Shown: in pieces, positions 17,291-25,780 of the stretch
How the letters are laid out: each line of letters opens with the position of its first letter
How positions within the stretch are numbered: the first letter of the stretch is position 1
The notes under the pieces: model-generated
What the model was told of the DNA's origin: nothing
What the model saw: only the letters and a program-made list of their open reading frames with translations
Database searches by the model: none
Origin: Pseudomonas segetis
Lineage (GTDB): Bacteria > Pseudomonadota > Gammaproteobacteria > Pseudomonadales > Pseudomonadaceae
Length of the DNA: 64,000 nt
Direction of reading: 5' to 3'
NCBI RefSeq assembly: GCF_900188155.1
Contig: NZ_FZOG01000008.1
Coordinates: forward strand, 1 to 64,000
Made by a program: the position numbers and the translations under genes

Positions 17291-18336
17291 CCTTCGCTCT
17301 CCTGTTTGAATACTGCAGTGAATGATGCCAGCTCTTCCATTTTTTCGCGCGCAAGACCAGTACATAAAGCATCGTGGGCCAACTGCACACCTTCTTTGAG
17401 GGTGCTTGCCAGATCAGCGGCATACAGCGCCGCACCGGCATTGAGCGCGATCAGGTCCGCGGCCTTTTCACCAGCCTCGGTTTTTCGCTTGCCCAAGGCA
17501 TCGCGAATCAACTCCAGCGATGCCTCTGGACTATCAACCGTGAGCCCAACCAGGCTCTGGCTCTTCAGCCCCAGGTCTTCAGGAAGCACTTCGTACTCGC
17601 TGACTTCTCCATCTTTAAGCTCAGCAATATGGGTCGCTGCCGCAAGACTGAACTCATCCAGCCCATCACGCGAATGCACCACCAGAACATGCTTGCTGCC
17701 AAGACGCTTGAGCACCTCGGCCAGCGGTCTGCACAAGGCCTGGCTGAACACGCCAACGACCTGATGCTTAACACCTGCCGGGTTGGTCAAGGGCCCGAGC
17801 ATATTGAACAGGGTACGCAACCCCAGCTCTCGGCGAGGCCCAGCGGCATACTTCATTGCCTTGTGATGAACCTGGGCGAACATAAAGCCGACGCCGACAC
17901 TATCAATGCAGCGCGCCACCTGCTCCGGTGTCAGGTTCAGGTAGATGCCACAAGCCTCGAGCAAATCGGCGCTGCCGCTTTTGCCCGAAACAGCACGATT
18001 ACCATGCTTGGCAACCTTGCCGCCCGCCGCCGCTACAACAAAGCTTGCGGCTGTTGAAACATTGAAGATATTCGTGCCATCCCCACCTGTCCCGACCACA
18101 TCAACGACATGATCCAGGCTAGGCAATACAACGTGGCTGGCCAGTTCACGCATCACTGAAACGGCACCGACGATTTCGTCGATCGTCTCACTCTTCATGC
18201 GCATGCCCATCAAGAACGCGCCGATCTGCGCCTCAGTGCACTGGCCAGTCATGATTTCACGCATGACGTCCTGCATTTCCTCGGTGCTCAGGTCGAGCTG
18301 GCTGACGATCCGGTTAAGGGCTTGCTTGATATCCAT
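17287..18336 (-). CDS. trpD: Anthranilate phosphoribosyltransferase
   Basis: Transfers phosphoribosyl from PRPP to anthranilate. The 349-aa product has the PRPP-binding GTGGDGTNIFNVSTA, the KHGNRAVSGKSGSAD anthranilate loop, and the HHKAMKYAAGPRRELGLRTLFN segment. It overlaps trpG by one base (TGATG) and trpC by GTGA, so translation of the three genes is tightly coupled. Confidence 0.97.
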   Translation of the reverse strand: MDIKQALNRIVSQLDLSTEEMQDVMREIMTGQCTEAQIGAFLMGMRMKSETIDEIVGAVSVMRELASHVVLPSLDHVVDVVGTGGDGTNIFNVSTAASFVVAAAGGKVAKHGNRAVSGKSGSADLLEACGIYLNLTPEQVARCIDSVGVGFMFAQVHHKAMKYAAGPRRELGLRTLFNMLGPLTNPAGVKHQVVGVFSQALCRPLAEVLKRLGSKHVLVVHSRDGLDEFSLAAATHIAELKDGEVSEYEVLPEDLGLKSQSLVGLTVDSPEASLELIRDALGKRKTEAGEKAADLIALNAGAALYAADLASTLKEGVQLAHDALCTGLAREKMEELASFTAVFKQESEG

Positions 18337-18929
18337 CAGCGAACGCCTCCTTGCTGTTTGAGGAAATTGGCAAACAACTCATGGCCTTGTTCAGTGAGAA
18401 TAGACTCAGGATGGAATTGCACGCCTTCGATATTCAGGGTCTTGTGGCGCAGGCCCATGATTTCATCGACCGCCCCTTCTTCTGTCTGGGTCCAGGCGGT
18501 CAACTCAAGGCAATCGGGCAGGGTCTCACGCTTGACCACCAATGAGTGATAACGGGTCACGGTCAGCGGGTTGTTGAGCCCGGCGAAGACACCTTTATCC
18601 AGGTGATAAACCGGGCTGGTCTTGCCGTGCATGACCTGGCGCGCGCGCACCACATCGCCACCAAAGGCCTGGCCGATGCTCTGGTGACCCAGGCACACGC
18701 CAAGCAAGGGCAGCTTGCCAGCGAAGTGCTTGATCACCTCAAGCGACACGCCCGCCTCATTCGGCGTACAGGGCCCTGGAGACACGACGATCCGGTCAGG
18801 CCCGAGCGCCTCGATTTCAGCGATAGTCAATTCATCATTGCGTATGACTTTAACCTCTTCACCCAACTCACCGAGGTACTGCACCACGTTGTAGGTAAAG
18901 GAGTCATAATTGTCGATCATCAGTAACAT
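18336..18929 (-). CDS. trpG: Anthranilate synthase glutamine amidotransferase subunit
   Basis: Supplies ammonia from glutamine to TrpE. The 197-aa class I amidotransferase has the nucleophile Cys79 in GVCLGHQ, the oxyanion segment SPGPCTPNEAG, and the catalytic His-Glu in FHPESILTEQG. It starts only 10 bp after the trpE stop. In P. aeruginosa I recall a pyocin cluster between these two genes; here they are contiguous. Confidence 0.96.
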   Translation of the reverse strand: MLLMIDNYDSFTYNVVQYLGELGEEVKVIRNDELTIAEIEALGPDRIVVSPGPCTPNEAGVSLEVIKHFAGKLPLLGVCLGHQSIGQAFGGDVVRARQVMHGKTSPVYHLDKGVFAGLNNPLTVTRYHSLVVKRETLPDCLELTAWTQTEEGAVDEIMGLRHKTLNIEGVQFHPESILTEQGHELFANFLKQQGGVR

Positions 18930-18939
18930 GGCAGGCTCC

Positions 18940-20415
18940 TCAGTGAGATTGTTCGGCTAGGGCAACAGCGCGGAACATGGCTCGGCGCTTGTTCAGCGTT
19001 TCTTCCCACTCGAGCTCAGGGACAGAATCAGCAACAATCCCGCCACCCGCCTGCACATGCAACTCACCGTTCTTGATGACTGCCGTGCGAATGGCAATGG
19101 CGGTGTCCATATTGCCATTCCAGGCCATATAGCCCACTGCGCCGCCGTACACGCCACGCTTGACCGGCTCAAGCTGGTCAATGATTTCCATGGCGCGGAT
19201 TTTCGGTGCGCCGGACAAGGTACCCGCAGGCAGAATGGCACGCAGCGCGTCCATCGCCGTCAGCCCCGGTTTCAGCTGGCCGGTAACATTGGACACAATA
19301 TGCATGACGTTGGAGTAGCGCTCGATAACCATTTTCTCGGTCAGCTTGACACTGCCGGTGCTGGCCACACGCCCCACGTCATTGCGTCCAAGGTCAATCA
19401 ACATCAGGTGCTCGGCAATTTCCTTGGCATCGGACAACAGGTCGACTTCCAGCGCATGGTCGGCCTCTTCATTGGCCCCGCGCGGCCGCGTGCCCGCGAT
19501 GGGGCGAACGGTGATGAGATTATCCTCAACCCGCACCAGCACTTCCGGCGAACTGCCAACGACGTGGAAATCGCCGAAGTTGAAGAAATACATATAAGGC
19601 GTTGGATTGATGCAACGAAGCGCCCGGTACAGATCAATCGGCGCTGCCTTGAAATCAATCGACATACGCTGCGATGGCACGACTTGCATGCAATCGCCCG
19701 CCAGAATGTATTCCTTGATGGTATCAACCGCGCGTTCGTAGTCTTGGCGACTGAAGCTTGAGCGGAACGCTGGCTCCGCGCCCACCGGTGCATTCAGGTC
19801 GACACCAAGGCGAGGTTCGATGGGCTGGCGCAACTTGTGCAGAATATCCTGCAAATGCGCTTGAGCCTGTTCAAAACCATCTTCCAGGGCCGGGTCGGCC
19901 AGGACAATCGCATGCATCTTGCCTGCTAGGTTGTCGAAGACCACCACCGCATCCGAGACCATCAACAGAATATCCGGATTACCCAGCGGATCGGGGTTTG
20001 GGCAGACAGCCAGGCGTTTTTCAACATAGCGCACGCTGTCGTAGCCAAAGTAACCGACCAGACCACCATTGAAACGTGGTAAGCCCGGCAAGGTCGGAAC
20101 TTTGTAGCGCTCTTTGAATTGCTCGACAAACGCCAGCGGATCTTCACATTCGTGGCGCTCGGTCTCGACGCCATCAATGCTGACAATGACGGTATGCTCA
20201 TAGGCGCGCAGCACTGTGCGTGCCGGCAAGCCAATAATTGAGTATCGCCCCCATTTCTCACCGCCCTGCACCGATTCGAGCAAATAGGTGTTGGCCTGAT
20301 CGGCCAGCTTCAGGTAGATCGACAGCGGGGTGTCGAAGTCAGCAATGGTTTCGTGGGCAACAGGGATACGGTTATAGCCAGACGCGGCTAAACGCAGGAA
20401 TTCTTCGCGGATCAT
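18940..20415 (-). CDS. trpE: Anthranilate synthase component I
   Basis: Converts chorismate and ammonia to anthranilate, the first step of tryptophan synthesis. The 491-aa product has the N-terminal feedback-site region, including the LLES motif of Trp inhibition (NTYLLESVQGGEKWGRYS). The C-terminal chorismate-binding domain shows RPIAGTRPRGANEEAD, LIDLGRNDVGRV, GTLSGAPKIRAMEII and QAGGGIVADS. It is first in the trpEGDC block and is preceded by a tryptophan-rich leader peptide. Confidence 0.97.
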   Translation of the reverse strand: MIREEFLRLAASGYNRIPVAHETIADFDTPLSIYLKLADQANTYLLESVQGGEKWGRYSIIGLPARTVLRAYEHTVIVSIDGVETERHECEDPLAFVEQFKERYKVPTLPGLPRFNGGLVGYFGYDSVRYVEKRLAVCPNPDPLGNPDILLMVSDAVVVFDNLAGKMHAIVLADPALEDGFEQAQAHLQDILHKLRQPIEPRLGVDLNAPVGAEPAFRSSFSRQDYERAVDTIKEYILAGDCMQVVPSQRMSIDFKAAPIDLYRALRCINPTPYMYFFNFGDFHVVGSSPEVLVRVEDNLITVRPIAGTRPRGANEEADHALEVDLLSDAKEIAEHLMLIDLGRNDVGRVASTGSVKLTEKMVIERYSNVMHIVSNVTGQLKPGLTAMDALRAILPAGTLSGAPKIRAMEIIDQLEPVKRGVYGGAVGYMAWNGNMDTAIAIRTAVIKNGELHVQAGGGIVADSVPELEWEETLNKRRAMFRAVALAEQSH

Positions 20416-20459
20416 GATCTGCCTCGTGGTTTGAGGGTAAAACGGTCGTGTGCAAACGC

Positions 20460-20473
20460 GCCGGCTAACCGGC
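20460..20473 (-). promoter_or_regulatory. Candidate attenuation hairpin in trpE leader
   Basis: Perfect stem GCCGG / CCGGC with a 4-nt loop, 11 nt after the leader-peptide stop and about 45 nt before the trpE start. There is no clear U-run directly after it, so its role as terminator or antiterminator arm needs folding of the whole leader. Confidence 0.4.
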
Positions 20474-20483
20474 CAAGATCAAT

Positions 20484-20528
20484 TCAGAGGCGCCAGCGCC
20501 AACGGGCCAGGGCCTTGATGATTTTCAT
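20484..20528 (-). CDS. trpL: Trp operon leader peptide (14 aa)
   Basis: ATG at 20526-20528, TGA at 20484-20486. The peptide is MKIIKALARWRWRL with two Trp codons separated by one Arg codon near its end, ending 68 nt before the trpE ATG. A short ORF with clustered Trp codons in the leader of trpE is the hallmark of ribosome-mediated attenuation. Attenuation of trpE has been reported in P. putida. The WRWR codons themselves lie in a GGCGC/GCGCC inverted repeat, as expected for a pause hairpin. The Shine-Dalgarno is weak (GAG or GGA close to the ATG). Confidence 0.75.
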   Translation of the reverse strand: MKIIKALARWRWRL

Positions 20529-20627
20529 TCCGGCTCGTTCAAGCCAGAGTTTGCAGGTAACCACCACGGGAAAATCTCTTGGGCGTGGATTAAAGTCAGG
20601 CAACACTAGCGCAGCCGCCGGGTCTAA

Positions 20628-21341
20628 TCAACCCAGCGATGCGACGGAGTCAAAGGAAATCAGTGCTTTGAGTTCACGTAAATCATCCAGCACACAAGCG
20701 GGACGCTCCTCGCTGATGGGCCGACCATGGTTATAACCATAACTCAAAGCCACACATGGCACTTGAGCAGCCCTGGCTGCTAGCACGTCATTGCGTGAGT
20801 CGCCCACGAACAGCGCCTGGTTTGCACCTACCTGGGCCAGGTGCATGACATGCATCAGTGCGGCGGGGTCTGGCTTTTGCTGGGGCAAGGTATCGCCCCC
20901 GATAATCCAACGAAAATAGCCGCCCAAGTCTTTCTCATCGAGTAACGGCGCCACAAACCGCTCTGGCTTGTTGGTCACCACTGCCATCACCACGCCTTGC
21001 GCCTGCAGCCAATCGAGGGTTTCGACCACGCCAGGGTAAACCTGCGTCAATTGGTGGTTATCGGCGTAGGCCTGCATGAATAGCTCAAGCGCAGACTCTG
21101 CCTGCGCCTCATCGACATGCTCATGGGCCATGCCACCGGCCAGGGCGCGACGCACCAGGACTCGTGCACCATTACCAATCCATAGCCGCACGTTTTCAAT
21201 GCCGGCTGGCATACGGCCTAGCGCAACAAGGGTTTTATCAAGGGCTGCCGCCAAATCCGGGGCCGAATCAATCAGGGTGCCATCAAGGTCAAACATCACC
21301 AGTTTCGGCAGTTTGCCTTCAAGCACCGCGCTCAACGGCAT
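20628..21341 (-). CDS. gph: Phosphoglycolate phosphatase (HAD family)
   Basis: 237-aa haloacid-dehalogenase hydrolase removing phosphoglycolate, a by-product of DNA 3'-end repair. Motif I is MFDLDGTLIDS (nucleophile and acid Asp), motif II is VTNKP, motif III is the Lys in QQKPDP, and motif IV is FVGDSRNDV. An alpha-helical cap lies between motifs I and II. It overlaps rpe by one base (TGATG), so they form an operon. Whether trpE is also read from upstream of gph cannot be decided. Confidence 0.9.
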   Translation of the reverse strand: MPLSAVLEGKLPKLVMFDLDGTLIDSAPDLAAALDKTLVALGRMPAGIENVRLWIGNGARVLVRRALAGGMAHEHVDEAQAESALELFMQAYADNHQLTQVYPGVVETLDWLQAQGVVMAVVTNKPERFVAPLLDEKDLGGYFRWIIGGDTLPQQKPDPAALMHVMHLAQVGANQALFVGDSRNDVLAARAAQVPCVALSYGYNHGRPISEERPACVLDDLRELKALISFDSVASLG

Positions 21342-22015
21342 CAGGCTTGCACCCGCGCCAGCTCGGCACGCATGGCATCGATCACCGCGCGGTAATCAGG
21401 CTGGTTGAAGATCGCCGACCCGGCAACAAAGGTATCCGCGCCCGCTTGAGCGATCTCGGCTATGTTGCCGACATTGACCCCGCCATCGATTTCCAGGCGA
21501 ATCTCACGACCACTGGCATCGATCAGCGTCCGCGCCTCGCGCAACTTGTCCAGGGTGCCCGGGATAAACTTCTGCCCGCCAAAGCCTGGGTTAACGCTCA
21601 TCAACAGGATCATGTCGACCTTGTCCATGACATGTTTGAGCACGCTCAGCGGGGTCGCCGGGTTGAACACCAGACCTGCCTTGCAGCCGCCGTCGCGGAT
21701 CAACTGCAAGGAACGGTCGATGTGCTCGGATGCTTCGGGATGGAAGGTGATATAGCTGGCACCCGCCTCAATGAAGTCGCCAATAATGCGATCAACCGGC
21801 TTGACCATCAGGTGCGCATCAATTGGCGCGGTAATCCCGTACTTACGCAGCGCGGAGCAAACCATCGGGCCGATAGTCAGGTTGGGCACATAGTGGTTGT
21901 CCATGACATCAAAGTGGACAATGTCGGCGCCCGCAGCGAGTACGTTATCCACTTCCTCGCCCAATCGGGCAAAGTCGGCAGACAGGATTGACGGGGCGAT
22001 GGCAAAGGGCTGCAT
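21341..22015 (-). CDS. rpe: Ribulose-phosphate 3-epimerase
   Basis: Interconverts ribulose-5-phosphate and xylulose-5-phosphate. The 224-aa TIM barrel has APSILSADF, the metal-site HFDVMDNHYVPN, DAHLMV, MSVNPGFGGQKFI and EIDGGVN. The ATG at 22015 has GAGG upstream; the frame open to 22063 would add 16 residues that lack family similarity. The order rpe, gph, trpE matches other gammaproteobacteria. Confidence 0.96.
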   Translation of the reverse strand: MQPFAIAPSILSADFARLGEEVDNVLAAGADIVHFDVMDNHYVPNLTIGPMVCSALRKYGITAPIDAHLMVKPVDRIIGDFIEAGASYITFHPEASEHIDRSLQLIRDGGCKAGLVFNPATPLSVLKHVMDKVDMILLMSVNPGFGGQKFIPGTLDKLREARTLIDASGREIRLEIDGGVNVGNIAEIAQAGADTFVAGSAIFNQPDYRAVIDAMRAELARVQA

Positions 22016-22152
22016 GGCTAACCTCAGAAAAACACAGGGATTGCGCGCATTGTAGCAGCCCACACTAAGGTTTTGCCGTGCCGATGACGGCTTACAACTT
22101 GATGCCGAAAACGCTAGGCTGGATCACTCAGGCAGTTGGGAGCCTCTATTTT

Positions 22153-23175
22153 ATGTTGTTGCGCGCAATCGCTATCGTTTTAAGTCTACTGCTCGGCCCC
22201 TTGGCGCTTGCTGAAACCGAGCCGCCCACCCCGACAAAGACGCCAGAAAAGCCTGTCGAACGCCCGGCCCTTGGCGAGCGTAGCCAGGCCGAAACAGCAG
22301 CACTGGAGAGGCAGCTTGCGGCCAACGAACAGCAACAAATCAAAACCCAAGCCAACGAAACCTTTCTCGCCCTTTGGCGCCCCGGAAACAGTGCGCCTGC
22401 CAAAGGGGCCGTGATTCTGGTACCAGGTGAAGATGAAAGCGCCGACTGGCCGATTGGCATTGGCCCGCTACGACGCAAACTTCCTGATACCGGCTGGAGC
22501 AGCTTGAGCCTTACACTTCCCGATGCCGAATCCAAGCAGCCGCCTGAGGGTACTGATACATCTGCGCCAAGCGATGCCACGCCCTCGATTGAAACTGCAG
22601 TGCCCGAACAGCCCAACGAAGCATCGGCAGAGCCGCAGGAAACACCTGCCGAGGCAACATCCGACCCCGCCGAAAAGGCCCAAGAATCAAACACAAGCCC
22701 AGCGGACGGAGACACCAGCAATGAAGCGCAACCAGACTACGCCACGCGGGTACTCGCACGCATTGCCGAAGGCATCAGCTTTGCGCAGCAACAGGGCGCC
22801 ACTACTGTCGTGCTGGCCGGCCAGGGCACTGGAGCCTACTGGGCTGCACGCTACCTCGCCGAACAGCAGCCACCCTTCGTAAACAACCTGCTGATGATTG
22901 CGCCGCAAGCGCCCGCAGACCTCGACCCGGGCTTTGACACCGTTCTCAGCAAACTTGAACTTGCAACTGGCGACTTCTACTACAGAGACCAACTCGCCGA
23001 ACGTAACGCCGCAAAACAACGCCTGGATGCGGCCAAAAGACAAAAACGCACGGCCTATATTCAGATCGCAATGAATTCGCTGCCGGGTAATCGGGATGTT
23101 GAGCAAGAGCAGCTGTTTCGACGCATCAAAGGTTGGTTGAGCCTGCACTTGCAAAGCAGTCCTGCCACACAATAG
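22153..23175 (+). CDS. Exported DUF3530 alpha/beta-hydrolase-like protein
   Basis: About 340 aa. The ATG at 22153 (GGGAG 10 bp upstream) gives a clean signal peptide, MLLRAIAIVLSLLLGPLALA, so the protein is likely periplasmic. The DUF3530 fold is split by a long Glu/Pro/Ser/Thr-rich, low-complexity insert at about residues 135-200 (SKQPPEGTDTSAPSDATPS). The segment VVLAGQGTGAYWAARYLAE resembles a nucleophile elbow, but with GQGTG rather than GxSxG, so catalytic serine chemistry is doubtful. Function is unknown. It is divergent from rpe and convergent with the J-domain gene. Confidence 0.7.
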   Translation: MLLRAIAIVLSLLLGPLALAETEPPTPTKTPEKPVERPALGERSQAETAALERQLAANEQQQIKTQANETFLALWRPGNSAPAKGAVILVPGEDESADWPIGIGPLRRKLPDTGWSSLSLTLPDAESKQPPEGTDTSAPSDATPSIETAVPEQPNEASAEPQETPAEATSDPAEKAQESNTSPADGDTSNEAQPDYATRVLARIAEGISFAQQQGATTVVLAGQGTGAYWAARYLAEQQPPFVNNLLMIAPQAPADLDPGFDTVLSKLELATGDFYYRDQLAERNAAKQRLDAAKRQKRTAYIQIAMNSLPGNRDVEQEQLFRRIKGWLSLHLQSSPATQ

Positions 23176-23207
23176 CCAGGCATCTGGCCGCGCTGCTGGC
23201 GACCAAC

Positions 23208-23957
23208 TCAAAACCCACGGCGTTGGCGAACCAGGTTGTAGGCCTGATGCAACTCCCGGGTTTTATCCGTGGCTGCACGCACCTGCTCCACGCTTGCACC
23301 GTTGCCTTGCAGCTTGTCCGGATGATGGCGACTCAGCAACCGGCGATATGCCCGCTTGATTTCCGCTGGCGTGCTGTCTGCCGCGACGCCAAGCAAGCGC
23401 AACGCTTGCTGGTAACCCGATTGCACGGGCATGGATGGCTGGGTCCCGGCGCCCGCCCGAAGCGCTTCGTTGGCATTCACCGACAACCCGAGCCAGGTCC
23501 CCCACAGCAAGATCAGTTCACGTTCAGACCGGCTTACCGGCCCAGCTGCACTGACCATGCGCCAGCAGGCACTTAACAGCGACTTGGCATTGTGCGCCTG
23601 TCGGCGCAGAGGGGCGCGTAGATTATCGCGCCCGGTTTTCCCTCTGGAAAACGCCTCAATCGCACGTCGCTGAGCCGACTCATCGAGCCTCATGCGCTGC
23701 ATTTCAACCCGAACCTGATCAATATGCTGTTGGCGCACCCGTCCGTCGCACTTGGCCAGGCGCCCAAGCATGATGAACAGTAGATCATCATCCTTTGGCT
23801 GCTCCGGGCCTCCGACACGTTCGCGCAGTTGCGCCCAGCTTGCCAGCCGCAGGCGCCGGTCAACAACCTGGCCCAGCAAGGCCCCCAGCAAACCGCCTGG
23901 AATGCTGGCAATGGCAAACCCCGCAACAGCGCCCAACACCGTGCTCGGCCAAATCAC
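23208..23957 (-). CDS. djlA: Membrane-anchored TerB/DnaJ-domain protein (DjlA-like)
   Basis: 249 aa starting at GTG 23957, two bases after the murU stop. An N-terminal membrane segment (VLGAVAGFAIASIPGGLLGALLG) is followed by a TerB-like helical domain (about 50-155). A C-terminal J domain carries the essential HPD in RRLLSRHHPDKLQGNGA. This is the DjlA layout: a membrane co-chaperone that stimulates DnaK. The coupling to the murU/amgK genes is by position only; no functional link is known to me. Confidence 0.82.
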   Translation of the reverse strand: MIWPSTVLGAVAGFAIASIPGGLLGALLGQVVDRRLRLASWAQLRERVGGPEQPKDDDLLFIMLGRLAKCDGRVRQQHIDQVRVEMQRMRLDESAQRRAIEAFSRGKTGRDNLRAPLRRQAHNAKSLLSACWRMVSAAGPVSRSERELILLWGTWLGLSVNANEALRAGAGTQPSMPVQSGYQQALRLLGVAADSTPAEIKRAYRRLLSRHHPDKLQGNGASVEQVRAATDKTRELHQAYNLVRQRRGF

Positions 23958-23958
23958 T

Positions 23959-24630
23959 TCAGTGCTCCCGTGCCAACAACTGCTCCACATCCGCCAAGCG
24001 CTCGTGGGTGCCGACATCTATCCAGTGCCCGCTGAAATGCTCGCCACTGATCAAGCCCCGCCCCATTGCCTCGCGCAACAGTGGTGCAAGCTTAAATGCA
24101 CCAGGCTCACAGCCTGCGAACAGTTTGGGGGACAACAACGCAATACCGCTATAGGTCAAACAGTGCTGATCATCCGCGCCGTCCCGTACCATGCCCTGCT
24201 GCAGGCTAAAGTCGCCCTGGGTATGATGCGCAGGATTATCGACCAGCACCAAATGTGCCAGGCCACTCAGTGGCTGTCGTAGATTTGCGAAGCTGTAATC
24301 AGTGAACACATCACCATTAACGACCAGGAACGGCTCATCCCCCAATAATGGCAAGGCTTTAAAAATGCCGCCACCGGTCTCCAACGGCTCGCCCTCTGCC
24401 GAGTAACAGATGCTCACACCAAAACGACTGCCGTCACCCAGGTAGTCCTCGATCTGCTGTCCCAGCCAGGCGTGGTTGATCACCAACTCGGTGAAGCCCG
24501 CACTTGCCAGGGCATTGATGTGGTACTCAATCAAGGGCACGCCAGCAGCACGCACCAAGGGTTTAGGCGTATGCAATGTCAGCGGGCGCATGCGCTCGCC
24601 CTTGCCTGCGGCCAAGATCATTGCCTTCAT
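23959..24630 (-). CDS. murU: N-acetylmuramate alpha-1-phosphate uridylyltransferase MurU
   Basis: Nucleotidyltransferase that makes UDP-MurNAc from MurNAc-1-phosphate in the Pseudomonas cell-wall recycling shortcut, which bypasses fosfomycin-sensitive MurA. The 223-aa product has the signature LAAGKGERMRPLTLHTPKPLV at the N-terminus, the metal-binding FLVVNGDVFTD, and a C-terminal HWIDVGTHERL. It overlaps amgK by ATGA, supporting the paired function. Confidence 0.94.
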   Translation of the reverse strand: MKAMILAAGKGERMRPLTLHTPKPLVRAAGVPLIEYHINALASAGFTELVINHAWLGQQIEDYLGDGSRFGVSICYSAEGEPLETGGGIFKALPLLGDEPFLVVNGDVFTDYSFANLRQPLSGLAHLVLVDNPAHHTQGDFSLQQGMVRDGADDQHCLTYSGIALLSPKLFAGCEPGAFKLAPLLREAMGRGLISGEHFSGHWIDVGTHERLADVEQLLAREH

Positions 24631-25655
24631 TGCGCCACCGCCTCAGTTGCTTGCGGCAAGCTGCCAAATAAGTGACCCAGCTCGGCCAGTTCAGGGCGAC
24701 GCTGGATAACTGCATTGATATAGGCAAAAAATCTCGGCACATCGGCCAAGTACTTGGGCTTGCCATCACGATGACAAATACGCGCAAAGATACCGATCAC
24801 CTTCAAGTGCCGCTGCACGCCCATCAGGTCACTGGCCCGCAAGAAATCCTCCAGATCGGCCTGAACGGGAATCCCCAGTGCCTGCGCCTGCCGCCAATAG
24901 CGTTCAAGCCACTGCCGAACCTGAGGCTCGGGCCAACTGACAAAGGCATCCTTGAACAGGCAGGTCACGTCATAGGTGACTGGACCATAGACCGCATCCT
25001 GAAAGTCAAGCACACCCGGATTAGGCTCACTAATCATTAGATTGCGCGGCATAAAGTCGCGGTGAACCAAGACTTTGGGTTGAGCCAGGGCACTGTCGAT
25101 CAGCAAACGGCTCATCTTGTCCCATGCATCTCGTTGCTCGGCATTGAACTCAACCTGCAAGTGATGCTTGACGTACCACTCTGGAAAAAGCTCCAGCTCA
25201 CGACGCAACAAGGCCACGTCATAGCTTGGCAATTCGGTATCCATAGGCAATTGCTGCAGCGCAAGCAGGGCCTGCAGGGCATCGGCAAATAATTGGTCTG
25301 CGTTCTCAGGCGTAATGACATCCAGATAGGTTTGGCTGCCCAGGTCGTTCAACAGCAGAAAGCCTTGCTCGACATCTTCAGCCAAAATCAATGGCACATT
25401 CAGATTTGCACGCTGGAGCAAGGCGGCAATTTTCACAAACGGCCGGCAATCCTCATTCGGTGGCGGTGCATCCATCACAATCAATGTGCGATTTTCGCCC
25501 TGCCAGCGAAAATAACGACGAAAGCTCGCATCACTGCTTGCAGAGGTCAGCGTGGCGGCCGGAACCGCCCCCCAGCCTTGCTTTGCAAACACATTGGGCA
25601 GTTGTTGATCGAGCCATTTTTCCAGCAGTTCCAGGCGTATATCTTCTTTATGCAT
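24627..25655 (-). CDS. amgK: Anomeric MurNAc/GlcNAc kinase AmgK
   Basis: Phosphorylates C1 of MurNAc (and GlcNAc), feeding MurU. The 342-aa product has an aminoglycoside-phosphotransferase fold: SSDASFRRYFRW at the N-lobe, the catalytic loop VLVHRDFMPRNLM and the metal-binding VLDFQDAVYGPVTYD. It is first of the amgK-murU-djlA run and is divergent from lptD with 125 bp between the starts, the same order as in P. aeruginosa and P. putida. Confidence 0.94.
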   Translation of the reverse strand: MHKEDIRLELLEKWLDQQLPNVFAKQGWGAVPAATLTSASSDASFRRYFRWQGENRTLIVMDAPPPNEDCRPFVKIAALLQRANLNVPLILAEDVEQGFLLLNDLGSQTYLDVITPENADQLFADALQALLALQQLPMDTELPSYDVALLRRELELFPEWYVKHHLQVEFNAEQRDAWDKMSRLLIDSALAQPKVLVHRDFMPRNLMISEPNPGVLDFQDAVYGPVTYDVTCLFKDAFVSWPEPQVRQWLERYWRQAQALGIPVQADLEDFLRASDLMGVQRHLKVIGIFARICHRDGKPKYLADVPRFFAYINAVIQRRPELAELGHLFGSLPQATEAVAQ

Positions 25656-25780
25656 TACAAGGGTCTCCGACGGCCCTAGCCGTTGCGCGGGTCATGCTTT
25701 ATTATCCAGCATCTTTTAAAGCCCATCGAGAGGCGTGCGGCCTCTGGGTCATTAGCGCGCAGGAAGCCCGGAAAAATAAG

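Noticed and set aside
25391..25780. N-terminal extension of lptD by 130 residues
   Set aside because: Overlaps amgK antisense and the promoter gap; the signal peptide begins at 25781.
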